Shown: in pieces, positions 62,013 to 64,000 of the stretch | Layout: each line of letters starts with the position of its first letter | Position numbering within the stretch: position 1 is the first letter of the stretch | Source: Micromonospora echinofusca | GTDB lineage: Bacteria; Actinomycetota; Actinomycetes; Mycobacteriales; Micromonosporaceae | Direction: 5' to 3' | Assembly (NCBI RefSeq): GCF_900091445.1 | Contig: NZ_LT607733.1 | Span: 2,063,501 to 2,127,500, forward strand | Length of the DNA: 64,000 nucleotides | Made by a program: the position numbers and the translations under genes | Notes under the pieces: generated by a model | Databases searched by the model: none | What the model was told of the DNA's origin: nothing | What the model saw: only the letters and a program-made list of their open reading frames with translations

Positions 62013-63721
62013 CGATGACCACCGCCCGCCTCGGTGGCGTCGCGCAGAACGCCAGCATCGGTCAGCGTCACCACGCGGCCGGCTCTGTGTCGCGCGGTGC
62101 CGGGTCGTGTCAGGTGCAGCACCGTCACCGTGCCGACCAACTCGCCCAGGCGGTCGTGCACGCGTCGTCCGGTCTCCATGTCGACCTGGGTCAGCGCGTC
62201 GTCGAGGACGAGGATCCCAGGTTCCATCAGGAGCGCCCGGGCGAGGGCCAGGCGTTGGCGTTGCCCGCCGGAGAGGAGGTGTCCCTGATCGCCGACCACG
62301 GTGTCCAGACCCTCGGGCAGCGAGTGGATCACCTCGTCGGCAGCGGCAAGGCGCAGGGCCCGGTCGAGTTGCGCGTCGGTGGCCATGGACCGGCCGATGA
62401 GCAGGTTGTCCCGGACGGTGCCGTGCAACAGGGTGACTTCCTGCGGGACGTAGCCCACCGTGCCGCGCAGGGAGGCGAGCGTGACGTCGGAGACGTCGAC
62501 GCCGTTGACCAGCAGGCGGCCGGAGTCCGGCGGCCAGAGCCGTACCAGGAGCCCGGCCAGGGCCGACTTGCCGCAACCACCGGGGCCCTCGATCGTCACG
62601 TGCTCACCGGCCATTACGTGCAACCGGATCCGGCGCAGGCCCGGCCATGTCCCGCCGGGATGCCGGAAGCAGAGGTCGTCGAGGGTGACGGAAGCCCCGC
62701 CGGAAGGTCGGGGGAGGTGGACCGCGTCAGGACGGTCGGTCATCGTCGCGCGTCGGTCCAGCACCTCGAAGACGCGTACGGCGCTAGCGGCGGCCCGCCG
62801 GGCGGAGCCGAACAACCCGACCATCGAGGCGACCGGCCAGACCAGCAGCGCCATGTAGGTGCTCAGCGCCACGAGGGTGCCCACAGTCAGCGATCCCCGG
62901 ATCGTCAGGTAGCCGCCGAACCAGACGATGAGCACCAGCCCGATCTCGGGCAGCCCGATCGTCCAGGGCAGGTAACGGGCCTGGAGAGCGGAGGCGGCCA
63001 CGTTCTGCTCGCGAACCTCGATCGACCTGCGGGTGAACGCCCGGATTTCCTCGTTCTCCCGGCCGAGCCCCTTGACGACCCGGATGCCCGCCGCGTTCTC
63101 CTCGGCGTGCGTGGCCAGCGCGGCCACCCTCTCCTGGAGGGTGGCCGAGACGGCGAACGTCCTGCGGCCGTAGCCCACGGTGACTAGACCGAACAGCGGC
63201 AGGACGCAGGTGGCGGCGAGTCCCACCGGCCAGGACAGCAACCAGATCTGGGTCAGGGCGGCGGCAGCGGTCAGCGAGTTGAGGATGATGAACAGAGCGG
63301 AGTAGGAAACGAAGGCGCGGATGATCCGCACGTCGGATCCGACGAGGGAGAGCACCCGGCCGCTCTCGACGCGGCTGTGCCAGCCAACGTCGAGCGAGAG
63401 CAGGTGGCGGAACAGCCGGGCCCGCAGGTCGGCCTCCAGTCGCAGTCCGACGCCACCGCTGGCCTCCCGACGAACGATGTCGCAGAGCCAACGCAGGGCG
63501 GCCAGCCCGAGCAGGAGCCACAGGCCGTCGGTGGTGGCGTCGCTGTCGCGGGGCACCAGTCCGTGATCGATGATGTGCCGGATCACCAGGGGCAGTGCGT
63601 TGGTGAGGAGGATGACCAGGACGCCCAACCCGACTGCCGCCGCGGCCGCCCGCCACTGGGGCCGCAGCAGTGCCACTACGCGGAGCAGGCCATCCCGCTC
63701 GTTGACGGCGTCGGTCGGCAT
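62009..63721 (-). CDS. Heterodimeric ABC exporter subunit A
   Basis: 570 residues, six-span membrane domain plus ATPase. Signature LLSGGQRQRLAL is intact, Walker A is GPGGCGKSA, but Walker B reads GILVLDDALTQVD, with Asp in place of the catalytic Glu. This is the degenerate half of a heterodimeric exporter. ATG start with AGGAGTCC before it. It follows the unknown gene at the window edge by 11 bp, so that gene and both exporter subunits probably share an operon; the exporter may move that gene's product or a related compound. Confidence 0.92.
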   Translation of the reverse strand: MPTDAVNERDGLLRVVALLRPQWRAAAAAVGLGVLVILLTNALPLVIRHIIDHGLVPRDSDATTDGLWLLLGLAALRWLCDIVRREASGGVGLRLEADLRARLFRHLLSLDVGWHSRVESGRVLSLVGSDVRIIRAFVSYSALFIILNSLTAAAALTQIWLLSWPVGLAATCVLPLFGLVTVGYGRRTFAVSATLQERVAALATHAEENAAGIRVVKGLGRENEEIRAFTRRSIEVREQNVAASALQARYLPWTIGLPEIGLVLIVWFGGYLTIRGSLTVGTLVALSTYMALLVWPVASMVGLFGSARRAAASAVRVFEVLDRRATMTDRPDAVHLPRPSGGASVTLDDLCFRHPGGTWPGLRRIRLHVMAGEHVTIEGPGGCGKSALAGLLVRLWPPDSGRLLVNGVDVSDVTLASLRGTVGYVPQEVTLLHGTVRDNLLIGRSMATDAQLDRALRLAAADEVIHSLPEGLDTVVGDQGHLLSGGQRQRLALARALLMEPGILVLDDALTQVDMETGRRVHDRLGELVGTVTVLHLTRPGTARHRAGRVVTLTDAGVLRDATEAGGGHR

Positions 63722-63732
63722 AGGACTCCTGG

Positions 63733-64000
63733 TCAGCCGCGTAGGGAGAGGGCCGGGCGGCGGGCCTGCTCCGTCATGAAGTCGAGCATGGTGAACCCGT
63801 CGGGCAGCACGCCCCGGTATCGGGTGAAGATCTCCCGGTACAGGTTGAACACCAGCAGGTCGGACTTCTGGTCGAAGTAGGCGCCGTACTCGTCGTCGCG
63901 CAGGTAGTCCACCGGCAGCACCTGCTCGCAGAGGCGGATGAACCGCTCCCGGTGCCCGAGTACCGAGGTGGGTGCCCCGATCTTGCGGCGCAGCACGCTG
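63733..64000 (-). CDS. Unknown protein, C-terminal part (runs off the window)
   Basis: At least 87 residues in an open frame that continues to the window edge; a GTG at 63996 could be a start but is more likely internal. Charged and aromatic (DDEYGAYFDQKSDLLVFNLY), no membrane span, ends QARRPALSLRG. I do not recognise it. Upstream of and probably cotranscribed with the ABC exporter. Confidence 0.6.
   Translation of the reverse strand, partial: SVLRRKIGAPTSVLGHRERFIRLCEQVLPVDYLRDDEYGAYFDQKSDLLVFNLYREIFTRYRGVLPDGFTMLDFMTEQARRPALSLRG

Noticed and set aside
1..64000. CRISPR arrays, insertion sequences, integrases, replication origins
   Set aside because: No regularly spaced repeats, transposase or integrase motifs, or origin-like repeat clusters were seen.

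Overview
The window is high-GC DNA from a filamentous actinomycete. Codon use, GTG/TTG starts, GTGA/ATGA gene overlaps, CBM2/CBM13-tailed secreted glycoside hydrolases and long GC hairpin terminators point to the Micromonosporaceae (Micromonospora-like); this assignment is inference from style, not from a marker gene.

Layout. (1) 4-17832: a tightly coupled, co-directional nonribosomal peptide locus. It holds an ATP-grasp ligase, a fatty-acyl-AMP ligase/PCP/starter-C protein, a two-module NRPS (A-PCP-C-A-PCP-C), a terminal A-PCP-TE protein, an MFS exporter and a penicillin-acylase-type Ntn hydrolase. The order reads as: load a fatty acid, build an acyl-tripeptide, release, export, then cut the acyl chain off. 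The first and third adenylation pockets look identical (threonine-like); the second is acidic and unusual. (2) 17771-24231: ordinary genes (integral membrane protein, DUF6745-like protein, a methyltransferase behind a perfect 28-bp palindrome, a TetR/DUF4267 divergent pair with paired operators, TrmO, and a nucleotidyltransferase-like/methyltransferase fusion). (3) 24402-26381: secreted GH10 xylanase. (4) 26735-30271: a six-gene coupled cassette with MauE- and MauD-like thiol-redox proteins and a Tat-exported 12-cysteine protein carrying two peptidoglycan-binding repeats. (5) 30404-37846: an ABC-2 drug exporter pair, a secreted phospholipase-D-like protein, a tRNA gene whose anticodon loop is interrupted by about 55 nt, a TerD-containing protein and a hypothetical protein. 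(6) 38049-56574: an L-arabinose regulon. It has secreted arabinan/arabinoxylan enzymes (GH62, two GH43, GH27, most with ricin-type CBM13), araB, araD, a four-gene ribose/galactofuranose-type ABC importer, araA and a LacI regulator, with five copies of a GTTAGCGCTAAC-like operator. (7) 57010-64000: secreted streptogrisin-like protease, secreted SGNH hydrolase, SDR oxidoreductase, a heterodimeric ABC exporter and the edge of an unknown gene.

How it works together: secreted hydrolases in region 6 release arabinose, the importer takes it up, and AraA/AraB/AraD convert it to xylulose-5-phosphate; the LacI repressor probably senses the sugar. Region 1 is a separate specialised-metabolite factory, and region 4 looks like a dedicated disulfide-forming export system for one cysteine-rich cell-wall protein.
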